Shown here in pieces: positions 56,895-64,000 of a DNA stretch of 64,000 nucleotides. The notes under the pieces are model-generated. The model saw only the letters and a list, made by a program, of their open reading frames with translations, searched no databases and had not been told where the DNA came from. Positions within the stretch are counted from its first letter, which is position 1, and the number at the start of each line of letters is the position of its first letter. The position numbers and the translations under genes were made by a program. Where the stretch lies: NCBI GenBank assembly GCA_022826685.1, contig JAJDUL010000060.1, positions 1-64,000 on the forward strand, in the 5' to 3' direction. This DNA is from Gemmatimonadota bacterium. Lineage in GTDB: Bacteria; Gemmatimonadota; Gemmatimonadetes; Palauibacterales; Palauibacteraceae.

Positions 56895-59788
56895 TGCGCT
56901 TCGAGTCCGTGACGGCCCATCGCTTCGGTCCCTTCCGGGATGAGACGCTGGAACTGGCGCCGGGAATGAACGTCGTCTTCGGCCGCAACGAGGCGGGGAA
57001 ATCCTCCTGGCACGCGGCGCTGTACGCCGGGCTCTGCGGCATGCGGCGCGGCAAGGGGGCGATGCGGAAGGAGGAGAAGCGGTTCGCGGAGCGCCACAAG
57101 CCGTGGGACGACGACGCGTGGGAGGTCGGAGCCATCGTCGCGCTCGAAGACGGGCGGCGCGTGGAATTGAGGCACGATCTCGCGGGAAGGGTCGAGAGTT
57201 CGGCGGAGGACGTGAGCGTCGCGGGACGGGACTATTCGGGCGAGATCCTGTTCGACGGGGCGCCGGACGGCTCGCGGTGGCTGGGCCTGAACCGCCGCTC
57301 GTTTCTCGCCACCGCCTGTGTGCGTCAGACGGACATCCTCAGGGTCCGGGACGATCCGGAATCGCTGCAGGAGGACATGCAGCGCGCGGCGGCGACGGCG
57401 GGCGTGGACCAGACGGCGGCCGCCGCGCTGCAACGGCTCGAGGAGGTTCTCCGGGAACGCGTCGGATCGACCCGGGCTCCGACGAAGCCGCTCATGACGA
57501 CCGCGCGGCGGGTCGCGGAGGCGCGTGAGGCCCTGGAGGCGGCCCGCGAGGCGCACCGGGACTTTCAGGAGCGTCGCGCCAAGGTCGAAACGCTGGAGCG
57601 GGCGGCGAGGAAAGCCCGCCGCCGCGTGGAGGCGGCGGAGGCCGCGCTCGAGAGAGCCGAGGCGGAGGCGCTCGCGGAACGGCTGCGGGAGGCACGGGCC
57701 CTGCACGAGGAGTTCCCCGAGGGGGCGCCCCACCCGGTCCCCGAGGGTGGCGGCCTCACGCGGGCGGTCACCGAAGCGCTCACGACGTGGCGCAACCTCC
57801 CCGATCCGGTGGAACTGACGGGGCCTTCGGCGCGCGAGCTCGAGGAGACGATCGAGGGCGCCGATGCGGAGCTGGCGGCCGCGCGGGCGGTCGTCGCGGA
57901 GGCCGCTGCCGTGGACGCCGAGGCTCGCCTTGCCGCTGCCCGTGAACTTCAGGCGCTCTTCCCGGAGGGCGGCCCCCGGGTTTCCCCGGAAGAGGATACG
58001 CGTCTGGCGGAGATCCGCGACGCGCTCCGCGCCTGGGAGTCGCTTCCCGAGGTCGGGCCGCCTGCGGGGCGGAGCCTGGAGGAAATCGAGGGGGATCTGG
58101 CCGATCTCGAAGAGCGGCGGCCGGCGACCTCCCGGAAACGTTCGCCCGCGCGAGCCGCGGCGTGGCTGGCTTCTTCGGCGGCCGCGGCGATCGGAGGTCT
58201 CGTCCTTGCGCTGCTGGCGCCGGAGTCGCGCTCCGCGGGGCTGATCCTGTTCGCGGTCGGGGCGGGAGGCGTCCTGTCTCACCGACTGGCGAGAACGCGG
58301 GCCGACCGCTCGGAGATCGCGCTCGCGCTGGACGTGCGGCGCGACAGTCTCCGGCGCGAACTCGAGACCGGACGCTCGGCCCACGAGCGGTACGAGGCTG
58401 AACTCCGGACCCGGCGCGACGCGATCGACCGCCTTCGTGAATTCTCCGGCGGGGAGGATGCGGTTTCGCTCGAACCTGAAGCGCTCGCGGAGTCGCTGCA
58501 CCGCCAGGTCGAGTCCCGGCAGGCGGGAAGGAAAGAGGCGGCGCGACGGGGTTCGCAGTGGGATGAGCTTCAGGGGCTGCTTGCCGGTTCGTCTTTCGAC
58601 GCACTCGCCGCCGAGACGGATCGGCTGCGCACCGCGGCCGATTCCCTCCTCGCGTACGCGCCCGGAGCCCCGCTCGCGGAGTTGAGGACCCGGGGCATCA
58701 CGCGGAGCGAGTTGGACGAACTCGAACGGCGGACCGCGGAGCAGCGCCGAGAGTGGAGCGACGAACGGGGTCGGCGTCTGGCGGCGGAGACGCGGCACGC
58801 ACATCGGGCGGAGCGGGCCGATGATGCCGTGAACGCGCTGCGTGAAGCCGGCTCTCGCGTCGGGGTGACCGACGACGACCCCGAGGAGCTTACGGCCGCA
58901 TTGGAGGAGTGGCGCGCGGGCCGGGAGCGGATGCTCGAGGAAGCCGGCGAACGCAACGAATCGTGGGATCGCCTGCAACAGTTGCTCGGCGAGCGCACGC
59001 TGGAAGAGTTCGCCGACGAAGTGGAGCAACGCCGTCTCCGGGCCGGCCGGCTCGTCGACCGGCTCGGGGCGGACCTCCTCGTCGAAGCTCGGGCGGGGCG
59101 GCCCACCGGGGAGACGGTGGAGAGTCTCGGACGGGAAGCGGAGGTCGCCCGCGAGGAAGTGCTGCGCGCCGGCGGCCAGCTCACCGAACGCGAACACCAT
59201 CTCCCCAGCGTCGCGGACGCGGAGGACGCGCTGGCGGCGGCCGAGCGGGAGCAGGAGAGGATCGCGCGCCTCAAGGACACGCTGGACTGCACGATCGGAT
59301 TCCTCGAAGAGGCGCAGGAGCGAGTGCTGCGCGACATCGCGCCCGTTCTGAGGCAGACGGTCCTCGAATGGCTTCCCGGGGTGACGGACGGCCGCTACAC
59401 CAGGTGCCGAATCGACCCGGAGAATCTGCTCGTCGAGGTCCGCACCCCGGGGGGACGCTGGCGCTCCGCCCACCTGCTCTCCCACGGCACGGCGGAGCAG
59501 ATCTACCTGCTGCTCAGGTTCGCGCTCTCACGGCACCTCACCCGGGAGGGCGAGACCTGTCCTCTCATCCTCGACGATGTCGTGGGCGCGTCCGACGCGG
59601 TCCGGAAACAGGCGGTGCTGCAGACGCTGCACGCGCTCGCGCGCTCGACCCAGGTCATCCTCTTCACGCACGAGGAGGATGTACGGGACTGGGCGAGGGA
59701 GAACCTCGCGGGATCCGGTGCCCGCCTCATCGAACTCGCCGGGCGGCGGGGCGAGCGCGGAGGAAACGGACTGGCTCCCGCTACTTGA
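56894..59788 (+). CDS. SbcC/YhaN-like SMC-type ATPase
   Basis: A 964-residue ABC-type ATPase. Walker A is GRNEAGKSS (about residues 30-38). Long coiled-coil arms fill the middle (e.g. EAREALEAAREAHRDFQERR), interrupted by two hydrophobic segments near 422-465 (LASSAAAAIGGLVLALLAP, GLILFAVGAGGVLS), a feature of YhaN-like proteins that may anchor it to the membrane. The signature region is HGTAEQIYLLLRFALSRHL and Walker B is CPLILDDVV (about 889-897). With the upstream phosphoesterase it should process DNA ends or hairpins. Its 3' end overlaps the convergent reductase gene by 8 bases. Confidence 0.92.
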   Translation: MRFESVTAHRFGPFRDETLELAPGMNVVFGRNEAGKSSWHAALYAGLCGMRRGKGAMRKEEKRFAERHKPWDDDAWEVGAIVALEDGRRVELRHDLAGRVESSAEDVSVAGRDYSGEILFDGAPDGSRWLGLNRRSFLATACVRQTDILRVRDDPESLQEDMQRAAATAGVDQTAAAALQRLEEVLRERVGSTRAPTKPLMTTARRVAEAREALEAAREAHRDFQERRAKVETLERAARKARRRVEAAEAALERAEAEALAERLREARALHEEFPEGAPHPVPEGGGLTRAVTEALTTWRNLPDPVELTGPSARELEETIEGADAELAAARAVVAEAAAVDAEARLAAARELQALFPEGGPRVSPEEDTRLAEIRDALRAWESLPEVGPPAGRSLEEIEGDLADLEERRPATSRKRSPARAAAWLASSAAAAIGGLVLALLAPESRSAGLILFAVGAGGVLSHRLARTRADRSEIALALDVRRDSLRRELETGRSAHERYEAELRTRRDAIDRLREFSGGEDAVSLEPEALAESLHRQVESRQAGRKEAARRGSQWDELQGLLAGSSFDALAAETDRLRTAADSLLAYAPGAPLAELRTRGITRSELDELERRTAEQRREWSDERGRRLAAETRHAHRAERADDAVNALREAGSRVGVTDDDPEELTAALEEWRAGRERMLEEAGERNESWDRLQQLLGERTLEEFADEVEQRRLRAGRLVDRLGADLLVEARAGRPTGETVESLGREAEVAREEVLRAGGQLTEREHHLPSVADAEDALAAAEREQERIARLKDTLDCTIGFLEEAQERVLRDIAPVLRQTVLEWLPGVTDGRYTRCRIDPENLLVEVRTPGGRWRSAHLLSHGTAEQIYLLLRFALSRHLTREGETCPLILDDVVGASDAVRKQAVLQTLHALARSTQVILFTHEEDVRDWARENLAGSGARLIELAGRRGERGGNGLAPAT

Positions 59789-60797
59789 AGACCTTGTAGT
59801 CGGTCGAGTGGCCCGGGTTCACCTTCGCGGTCGGGTCGATGTGGTGGACTGCGTTGTTCACCGCGATCGCGGCCTCTCCGAAACCGGTCGAGATCAACTC
59901 CAGCTTCCCGTCGTAGGTGGCGATGTCGCCCGCCGCATAGACGCCGGGGATGTTCGTGCGCATGCGCGAGTCCACGACAATGCACCTCTTCCGCAGTTCG
60001 AGCCCCCATTCGGCGATCGGCCCGATGTTCGGAACGAAGCCGATCAGCGCGACGACGTCGTCCACCTCGATTCGCTCCGTTTCCTTCGTCTTCGTGTGCC
60101 GGATCGTCGCGGCCTCGACCCGGTCGCTGCCGTGGATCTCCGTTACGGTGTAGAAGGTGCGGAGCTGCAGTTCGCCCCGTTCATGCGCACCCTCGACCTG
60201 CGCGACCGTGCTCTCGTGAGCCCGATAGCGGTCTGTGCGGTGGATATGCGTGAGTTCACCGGCGATCTCGCGCAGCCCCCAACTCCAGTCGAATGCGGAG
60301 TCGCCCCCGCCGACAAGGAGAACGCGTTTCCCGCGGAACATCTCTGGCTCTTTCACGTTCGTCACGAGGCCCCGGTTCAGGAACTCATCCCACCCCGGCA
60401 CGCGCAGCGTCCGGCTCTTGAAAGCGCCCTTGCCCCCGGCAATGACGACGGTGCGCGTGGGCCGCGGCCCCTTGTTCGTGCGAAGATCGAAGCCGCCGTT
60501 CCCCGGATTGAGTTCGAGGACGCGCTCCTCGAGGCAGACCTCCGCGTCGAACTGCAGGCCCTGCGTGACGAGTTCCCGCGCGAGATCCTTGGCGAGCACC
60601 CGGGGGAAGCCGGCGACGTCGAAGACATCCTTCTCGGGGTACAGCGCCGTCAGCTGACCTCCGAGTTCGGGGAGGACATCAATGATGCGGGCCGAGACGC
60701 CGCGCATGCCGGCATAGAACGATCCGTAGAGTCCGGTCGGACCGCCGCCGATGATCGTTATGTCGACCGTTTCGTTCTTCAAACCCGAACCGTTCAA
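59781..60797 (-). CDS. Ferredoxin-NADP reductase, thioredoxin-reductase-like (YumC type)
   Basis: A 338-residue FAD/NADPH flavoenzyme. The FAD-binding motif is IIGGGPTGLYGSFYAGMRG and the NADPH-binding loop LLVGGGDSAFDWSWGL; GGQLTALYPEKDVFDVAGFP, GGKGAFKSR and the terminal VYAAGDIATYDGK plus STGFGEAAIAVNNAV are characteristic of YumC-type reductases. The active-site CxxC of thioredoxin reductase is absent, so it reduces ferredoxin or flavodoxin. TTG at 60797 is the first start; the TTG at 60782 may be used instead. Convergent with the ATPase gene. The phosphatidyltransferase lies upstream, 15 bases away. Confidence 0.93.
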   Translation of the reverse strand: MNGSGLKNETVDITIIGGGPTGLYGSFYAGMRGVSARIIDVLPELGGQLTALYPEKDVFDVAGFPRVLAKDLARELVTQGLQFDAEVCLEERVLELNPGNGGFDLRTNKGPRPTRTVVIAGGKGAFKSRTLRVPGWDEFLNRGLVTNVKEPEMFRGKRVLLVGGGDSAFDWSWGLREIAGELTHIHRTDRYRAHESTVAQVEGAHERGELQLRTFYTVTEIHGSDRVEAATIRHTKTKETERIEVDDVVALIGFVPNIGPIAEWGLELRKRCIVVDSRMRTNIPGVYAAGDIATYDGKLELISTGFGEAAIAVNNAVHHIDPTAKVNPGHSTDYKVFK

Positions 60798-60812
60798 GCC
60801 ATCCGGCGATCG

Positions 60813-61472
60813 TCAGGTCGCGCTCTTCCACTTCCGCCGGAGGCAGTGAGTTCCGTAATCGATGATCGCCCATGCCGACGTCACGCCGACGAGCAAAACG
60901 AGTGCGGGAACATACCGAGGGTTGAAAATGAGGGCGAGCAGCGTGAGAAACTGCAGGCCGGTCGCGATTTTTCCCGGCCACCGGGGCCTGAAGGGGATGA
61001 TGATGGAGACGAGCCGGGCCAGGAGATAGCACCCGGCGGTATAGAGATCCCTGAGGATCAGGATCAGGAACGACACCGCGTCGAGCCCGCCCGCCGCCAG
61101 GAAGCCGGAGAGAGCGAGCAGGACGAAGAGCTTGTCGCAGAGCGGGTCGAGCAGGAGTCCGACCTGTGAGCGCGTCCCGCTCACCCGGGCGATGAACCCA
61201 TCGAGGACGTCCGTCGCGCCGGCCGTGGCTACGAGCACGGCCATCATGCCGGGGTCCGAGACCACGATGAAGGCGAGGCCGAGCGGTATGCGGCTCAGGG
61301 ACAGAAGATTCGACAGGGTCAGAAACCCCGGATCGTGTGTCTGTATCGGATGCCTCCGCTTCGAGCTGGTGGACGGACCCGCCCCACGCACGGGAAGATG
61401 CACGTTCCTGGGGCGGGTCTCCAGTGCGCCGGCGAGCGTCGCCGATGGCTCGCCGATTGCGGCGCGGTGCAC
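60813..61472 (-). CDS. CDP-alcohol phosphatidyltransferase
   Basis: A 219-residue inner-membrane enzyme. The catalytic signature DG-x2-AR-x8-G-x3-D-x3-D is complete: LDGFIARVSGTRSQVGLLLD, then PLCDKLFV. Six hydrophobic segments are visible (NLLSLSRIPLGLAFIVV, MAVLVATAGATDVL, FVLLALSGFLAAGG, AVSFLILILRDLYTAGCYL, and others). Such enzymes transfer phosphatidyl from CDP-diacylglycerol to glycerol-3-phosphate (PgsA), inositol phosphate or other alcohols; the acceptor cannot be read. The basic, non-membrane first 50 residues are atypical. Start GTG at 61472, 5 bases after the ssb stop, so the two are coupled. Confidence 0.88.
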   Translation of the reverse strand: MHRAAIGEPSATLAGALETRPRNVHLPVRGAGPSTSSKRRHPIQTHDPGFLTLSNLLSLSRIPLGLAFIVVSDPGMMAVLVATAGATDVLDGFIARVSGTRSQVGLLLDPLCDKLFVLLALSGFLAAGGLDAVSFLILILRDLYTAGCYLLARLVSIIIPFRPRWPGKIATGLQFLTLLALIFNPRYVPALVLLVGVTSAWAIIDYGTHCLRRKWKSAT

Positions 61473-61477
61473 GAGGT

Positions 61478-61846
61478 CTACTGCGGAAGTTCGGCGCTGT
61501 CGGCCGCCGCGTCGTCCGGTCGCGGATCCAGCATCACCATGTCCTCCACGACCACGTCCACGGTGGGGATCGCGATTCCGTCACGCTCGAACGACCCGTA
61601 CTCGAGATGGCCCTCGACGTAGAGGCGCGAACCCTTGTGCACATACTCGCCGACGGTCTCGGCCTGACGACGCCAGAAGGTGAGCCGGTGCCAGTCGGTA
61701 CGACGCTGGGTCTCCCCGTTCTTGCGGAACACGCGGTTGGTCGCGAGCGACAGATGTGCGACGGCGGTGCCGGAAGCGGTCTCGCGCACATCGGGGTCGC
61801 TGCCGGCGTTCCCGACGAGAATGACCCGGTTCACGGTTCTCGACAT
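61478..61846 (-). CDS. ssb: Single-stranded DNA-binding protein, short form
   Basis: A 122-residue SSB with a complete OB fold: VNRVILVGNAGSDPDVRETA, SGTAVAHLSLATNRVFRK, TDWHRLTFWRRQAETVGEYV, HKGSRLYVEGHLEYGSFERD. After the fold only about 15 residues remain (PRPDDAAADSAELPQ). The usual acidic tip with Asp-Ile-Pro-Phe that recruits repair proteins is missing, so this is probably a specialised or secondary SSB. The ATG at 61846 has AAGGAG 8 bases upstream. A divergent MlaD-like gene starts 147 bases away. The phosphatidyltransferase follows on the same strand. Confidence 0.92.
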   Translation of the reverse strand: MSRTVNRVILVGNAGSDPDVRETASGTAVAHLSLATNRVFRKNGETQRRTDWHRLTFWRRQAETVGEYVHKGSRLYVEGHLEYGSFERDGIAIPTVDVVVEDMVMLDPRPDDAAADSAELPQ

Positions 61847-61993
61847 GGTTCCTCTCCTTTGTGATGCGTGAGTGGGCGCAGCAAGGCACGCGAATCTTCG
61901 GTACGGGGAGGTCACCTCAAACCGCATCTCCCCCACCGCCCGAGCTGGCGCGTTCCTCCTTGACGCCGCGACCGGAAATGGGTCTGCTCAGGG

Positions 61994-62977
61994 ATGATCC
62001 GGACGGACCTCACTTCCGACGCCGCACGCACCCGGGCCCGACGGGGCCTGGTCCTGATTGCCTGCGCGATCGTCCTTTCGGCCGCGATCTCCGTCGTCGA
62101 GCTCATCGTCCGCGCGACGCTCGAGGGCCCGCGAATCACGGCGCTGGCCCATTCGGCGGAGGGGCTCGGGCCGGGTTCCGCGGTCTGGGTGGCGGGGAGG
62201 TCGGTGGGGCGCGTGCTGTCGGTCTCCTTCCAGCCCCCCGAAGAGAGCGACCGCGATGGGCCGTTCGAGAGCCATGTCATCATCGACGCCGTCATCGACC
62301 GGGTCGCCGAGCCCATCCTGCGGGCGGATGCCACCGCCGATGTCCGGCCGTCGGATCTGGTCGCGCCCGTCGTCCTCTCCGTGAACCCGGGTTCAGGCTC
62401 CGCGCCCCCCTGGAATTACGCGGACACCCTGCGCGCTTCCGGTCCGCCGATCGATCCGGAGACGGTCATGGCGCTGTCGGATTCGCTGCTACAGGCGGTG
62501 CGCACGCTCGAAGTCGACGCCTCCGAGGCGCGGGACGTGCTCGGTTCGGATCAGGGCTCGCTCGCCCGCTTTCGCGAGGATCCGGGCACGCTCGCCGGAC
62601 TGCAAGGCAGTCTCGAGTCGCTGGCGGAACTGCTCGAGAGAGACCTTCAGCGCTCCTCTCTCGTCGGGCTCGCGACGGACACGCTGGTGAGCGCGGCCGC
62701 GCGACGGGTGCAGGGACGGCTCGCGACCTGGGAGGCCGCCCCCCAAATGGCGAGCGCCGTTCAGAATCTCGAAGCCACGCTCGAGGCGCTGGACGCGGCG
62801 ATGTCGCGACTCTCGGCGATCACCGAGCGGCTGCACCGCGGTGAGGGGACCGCGGGCCGGGCGCTGATGGATGAGGAAATCCGACGCCAACTCGCCGCCC
62901 TCCGCACCGCGGCCGCCGGGCTGGCGGAAGATCTCGGCTACAACCCCTCGCGCTGGCTGCGCGTCCGCATCTTCTAG
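61994..62977 (+). CDS. MlaD/MCE-domain membrane-anchored protein
   Basis: A 327-residue protein with an N-terminal membrane helix (GLVLIACAIVLSAAISVVEL, about 18-37) and a periplasmic MCE domain: SAEGLGPGSAVWVAGRSVGR, VLSVSF, and VIIDAVIDRVAEPILRADAT. MCE proteins form hexameric rings or tubes that shuttle phospholipids between membranes (MlaD, PqiB, Mce). The second half is helical with a coiled-coil feel (LQGSLESLAELLERDLQRSS, VQNLEATLEALDAAMSRLSA). No MlaE/MlaF genes are in the window. Start ATG at 61994, with an upstream ATG at 61861 in another frame. Divergent from ssb. Confidence 0.85.
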   Translation: MIRTDLTSDAARTRARRGLVLIACAIVLSAAISVVELIVRATLEGPRITALAHSAEGLGPGSAVWVAGRSVGRVLSVSFQPPEESDRDGPFESHVIIDAVIDRVAEPILRADATADVRPSDLVAPVVLSVNPGSGSAPPWNYADTLRASGPPIDPETVMALSDSLLQAVRTLEVDASEARDVLGSDQGSLARFREDPGTLAGLQGSLESLAELLERDLQRSSLVGLATDTLVSAAARRVQGRLATWEAAPQMASAVQNLEATLEALDAAMSRLSAITERLHRGEGTAGRALMDEEIRRQLAALRTAAAGLAEDLGYNPSRWLRVRIF

Positions 62978-63002
62978 CCCGCGTCTTCCAGCCCCCGGCT
63001 TC

Positions 63003-63356
63003 CTAGATCCTCCGCTTCGGCAGGCCGCCGTGGACGGCGAACTTGAGCAGTTCCGTCTTCCTGCCGCGCTTTCGGCGAATCCCGATGATGACATGGTCGA
63101 CGACCTGGTCGCGGTCCTCGATGGAAACCGCCACATCGACGGACCCATCCGCAGCCGTGATCCGCGTCCGCACGGATCGGCCGGGTTCCGCGTCCGCCGT
63201 GCGCGCCGGATTGCGGCACAGCGTGCGGGAGGAGCGGCGCCCGCCGGGCACCGGCCGCGACAACTTCAACAGACGGAACCAGTCGGGCTGATAGCTTATC
63301 CGCCAGAGATTGCCGAGCTGGTCGAGTCCCCTTCCTTCGCGATTGTGTCTGGCCAT
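63003..63356 (-). CDS. Conserved small basic protein divergent from rho
   Basis: A 117-residue basic protein. The start is MARHNREGRGLDQLGNLWRI followed by SYQPDWFRLLKLSRPV, a region with Arg/Asn, then VDVAVSIEDRDQVVDHVIIG and a basic C-terminus with PKRR. I recognise a similar N-terminus from Gemmatimonadota genomes, where it is also found near rho. No domain of known function. It contains two cysteine-free beta-rich parts and no signal peptide. It is transcribed away from rho with 184 bases between the starts. A nucleic-acid-related role is a guess from its charge. Confidence 0.65.
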   Translation of the reverse strand: MARHNREGRGLDQLGNLWRISYQPDWFRLLKLSRPVPGGRRSSRTLCRNPARTADAEPGRSVRTRITAADGSVDVAVSIEDRDQVVDHVIIGIRRKRGRKTELLKFAVHGGLPKRRI

Positions 63357-63398
63357 CCGGCGCTCGAGGGTCGCAGTTATCGTTGAGGCGCGGTCGCC

Positions 63399-63427
63399 TT
63401 GACCGTGCCCGGCGGCACCATTATGGT
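63399..63427 (+). promoter_or_regulatory. Sigma-70-like promoter for rho
   Basis: TTGACC (63399-63404), a 17-base spacer (63405-63421), and TATGGT (63422-63427). It matches the vegetative consensus at 5/6 and 4/6 positions with ideal spacing. Transcription from about 63434 would give a rho leader of about 107 bases, long enough for autoregulation, which is known for rho elsewhere. Confidence 0.5.
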
Positions 63428-63540
63428 CGGTGGGTCCACCTCGGACCACATCCCCCGGCCGCAAGCAGGACACCTCACGAACCGATCATGCCGCACGCGG
63501 CATGGCTGCAGCCCGGCTCACTCTCTTCCGGAGGAAGGCG

Positions 63541-64000
63541 ATGGACATCGCCGAACTCAAGTCGAAGTCGATCGGCGAACTTCATGACATGGCCGAAGAA
63601 CTCGACATTCACAACTTTTCGGGCCTTCGAAAACAGGACCTGATCTTTCGGATCGAGCAGAATCTCCTCGATTCCGACATCGTCCTCCGGGGCGAGGGCG
63701 TCCTCGAGATTCTGCCGGAAGGTTACGGCTTTCTGAGGAGCCAGGACTGGAACTACCTGTACGGCCCGGACGACATCTACGTCTCCCCGTCGCAGATCAA
63801 GCGCTTCGACATGCGGACGGGGGACACGATCCAGGGCCGCGTGCGGCCGCCGAAGGAGGGAGAGCGCTACCTCGCCCTGCTGAAGGTGGAGACGCTGAAC
63901 GGCGTGGACCCGGACAAGGCGAAACACCGGATCGCGTTCGACAACCTCCGGCCGCGCTATCCGGAGGAACGGCTCGTCCTCGAGCAGGAAGACGGCGACG
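63541..64000 (+). CDS. rho: Transcription termination factor Rho, N-terminal part (runs off window)
   Basis: The first 153 residues of Rho. The N-terminal SAP-like helices are MDIAELKSKSIGELHDMAEE, LDIHNFSGLRKQDLIFRIEQ, and the RNA-binding cold-shock-like domain begins with LRGEGVLEILPEGYGFLRSQ, DWNYLYGPDDIYVSPSQIKR, FDMRTGDTIQGRVRPPKEGE. This is the primary RNA-binding site; the motor domain lies outside the window. GGAGG ends about 9 bases before the ATG at 63541. A good promoter lies 140 bases upstream. Rho ends transcription at most non-intrinsic sites, consistent with the lack of T-run terminators here. Confidence 0.96.
   Translation, partial: MDIAELKSKSIGELHDMAEELDIHNFSGLRKQDLIFRIEQNLLDSDIVLRGEGVLEILPEGYGFLRSQDWNYLYGPDDIYVSPSQIKRFDMRTGDTIQGRVRPPKEGERYLALLKVETLNGVDPDKAKHRIAFDNLRPRYPEERLVLEQEDGD

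Noticed and set aside
56528-59485. 985-codon open frame on the - strand
   Set aside because: Antisense to the SbcC/YhaN-like ATPase gene; Arg/Leu/Pro-rich without domains.

Overview
The window is GC-rich throughout, densely coded on both strands, and has no mobile elements, CRISPR arrays or rRNA/tRNA genes that I could find. No gene-free stretch exceeds about 220 bases. The gene content points to a free-living or host-associated Gram-negative bacterium, most likely of the Gemmatimonadota or a close relative. The pointers are outer-membrane and periplasmic efflux genes, an MlaD/MCE protein, several lipoproteins, two sigma/anti-sigma pairs, a Tat-type signal, FG-GAP/ASPIC-UnbV and S9 peptidase genes, TolB-like/TPR proteins, and a small basic protein divergent from rho that I associate with Gemmatimonadota. 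This placement is an inference, not a phylogeny.

Layout. 1-6 kb: the end of a nucleotide-sugar 6-dehydrogenase, a LysM/SLT transglycosylase, guaB, a small DUF2281-like protein, a WbpP/TviC-type UDP-sugar 4-epimerase, and a phosphopantetheinyl transferase whose only sensible start is a CTG overlapping the epimerase stop. 6-12.5 kb: convergent glnA and a 1.6-kaa NAD-glutamate dehydrogenase, a nitrogen-assimilation node. 12.5-15.4 kb: a phosphomannose-isomerase-type cupin, a triple-DUF4377 lipoprotein that appears to start at ATT, and a SUMF1-fold protein. 15.4-20.6 kb: a mutagenic repair cassette imuB-DUF6504-dnaE2 without imuA. 20.7-25 kb: a membrane TolB/TPR protein, a DoxX protein and a 6-bladed propeller protein. 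25-32 kb: an operon of S9 peptidase, a small membrane-anchored protein and a giant FG-GAP/ASPIC-UnbV lipoprotein.

32-42 kb: an orphan STAS-like DUF4325 protein, an NTF2-like lipoprotein, a TPR protein, a Tat-exported MalY/PatB-type PLP enzyme, DUF3224, a secreted TPR protein, an SH3-like protein, a small beta-barrel, MoeA and a FabH-type ketosynthase. 41.5-43.5 kb: an ECF sigma factor (second apparent ATT start) translationally coupled to a membrane protein that joins an anti-sigma-like N-terminus to a periplasmic glycogen-binding (CBM48/AMPK) domain, then a secreted helical protein. 43.6-48.1 kb: a D-threonine-aldolase-type PLP enzyme, an XdhC-like protein, etfBA and an unknown acidic protein.

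48.2-54 kb: a second sigma factor, a short membrane protein that is probably its regulator, a CpxP/Spy-like periplasmic protein, and a TolC-MacA-MacB(permease) export system without its ATPase. 54-59.8 kb: a four-gene run of a Bacteroidota-type conserved protein, a patatin lipase, and an SbcD/YhaO- plus SbcC/YhaN-like repair pair. 59.8-64 kb: a YumC-type ferredoxin-NADP reductase, a CDP-alcohol phosphatidyltransferase coupled to a tail-less SSB, an MlaD-like protein, and a conserved small protein divergent from rho, which runs off the window.

The most unusual signals are the sigma/anti-sigma-CBM48 module (a candidate extracytoplasmic glucan sensor), two or three genes with good coding evidence but no ATG/GTG/TTG start, and the Met-rich insert in the efflux adaptor. 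Residue positions are counted by hand and approximate.
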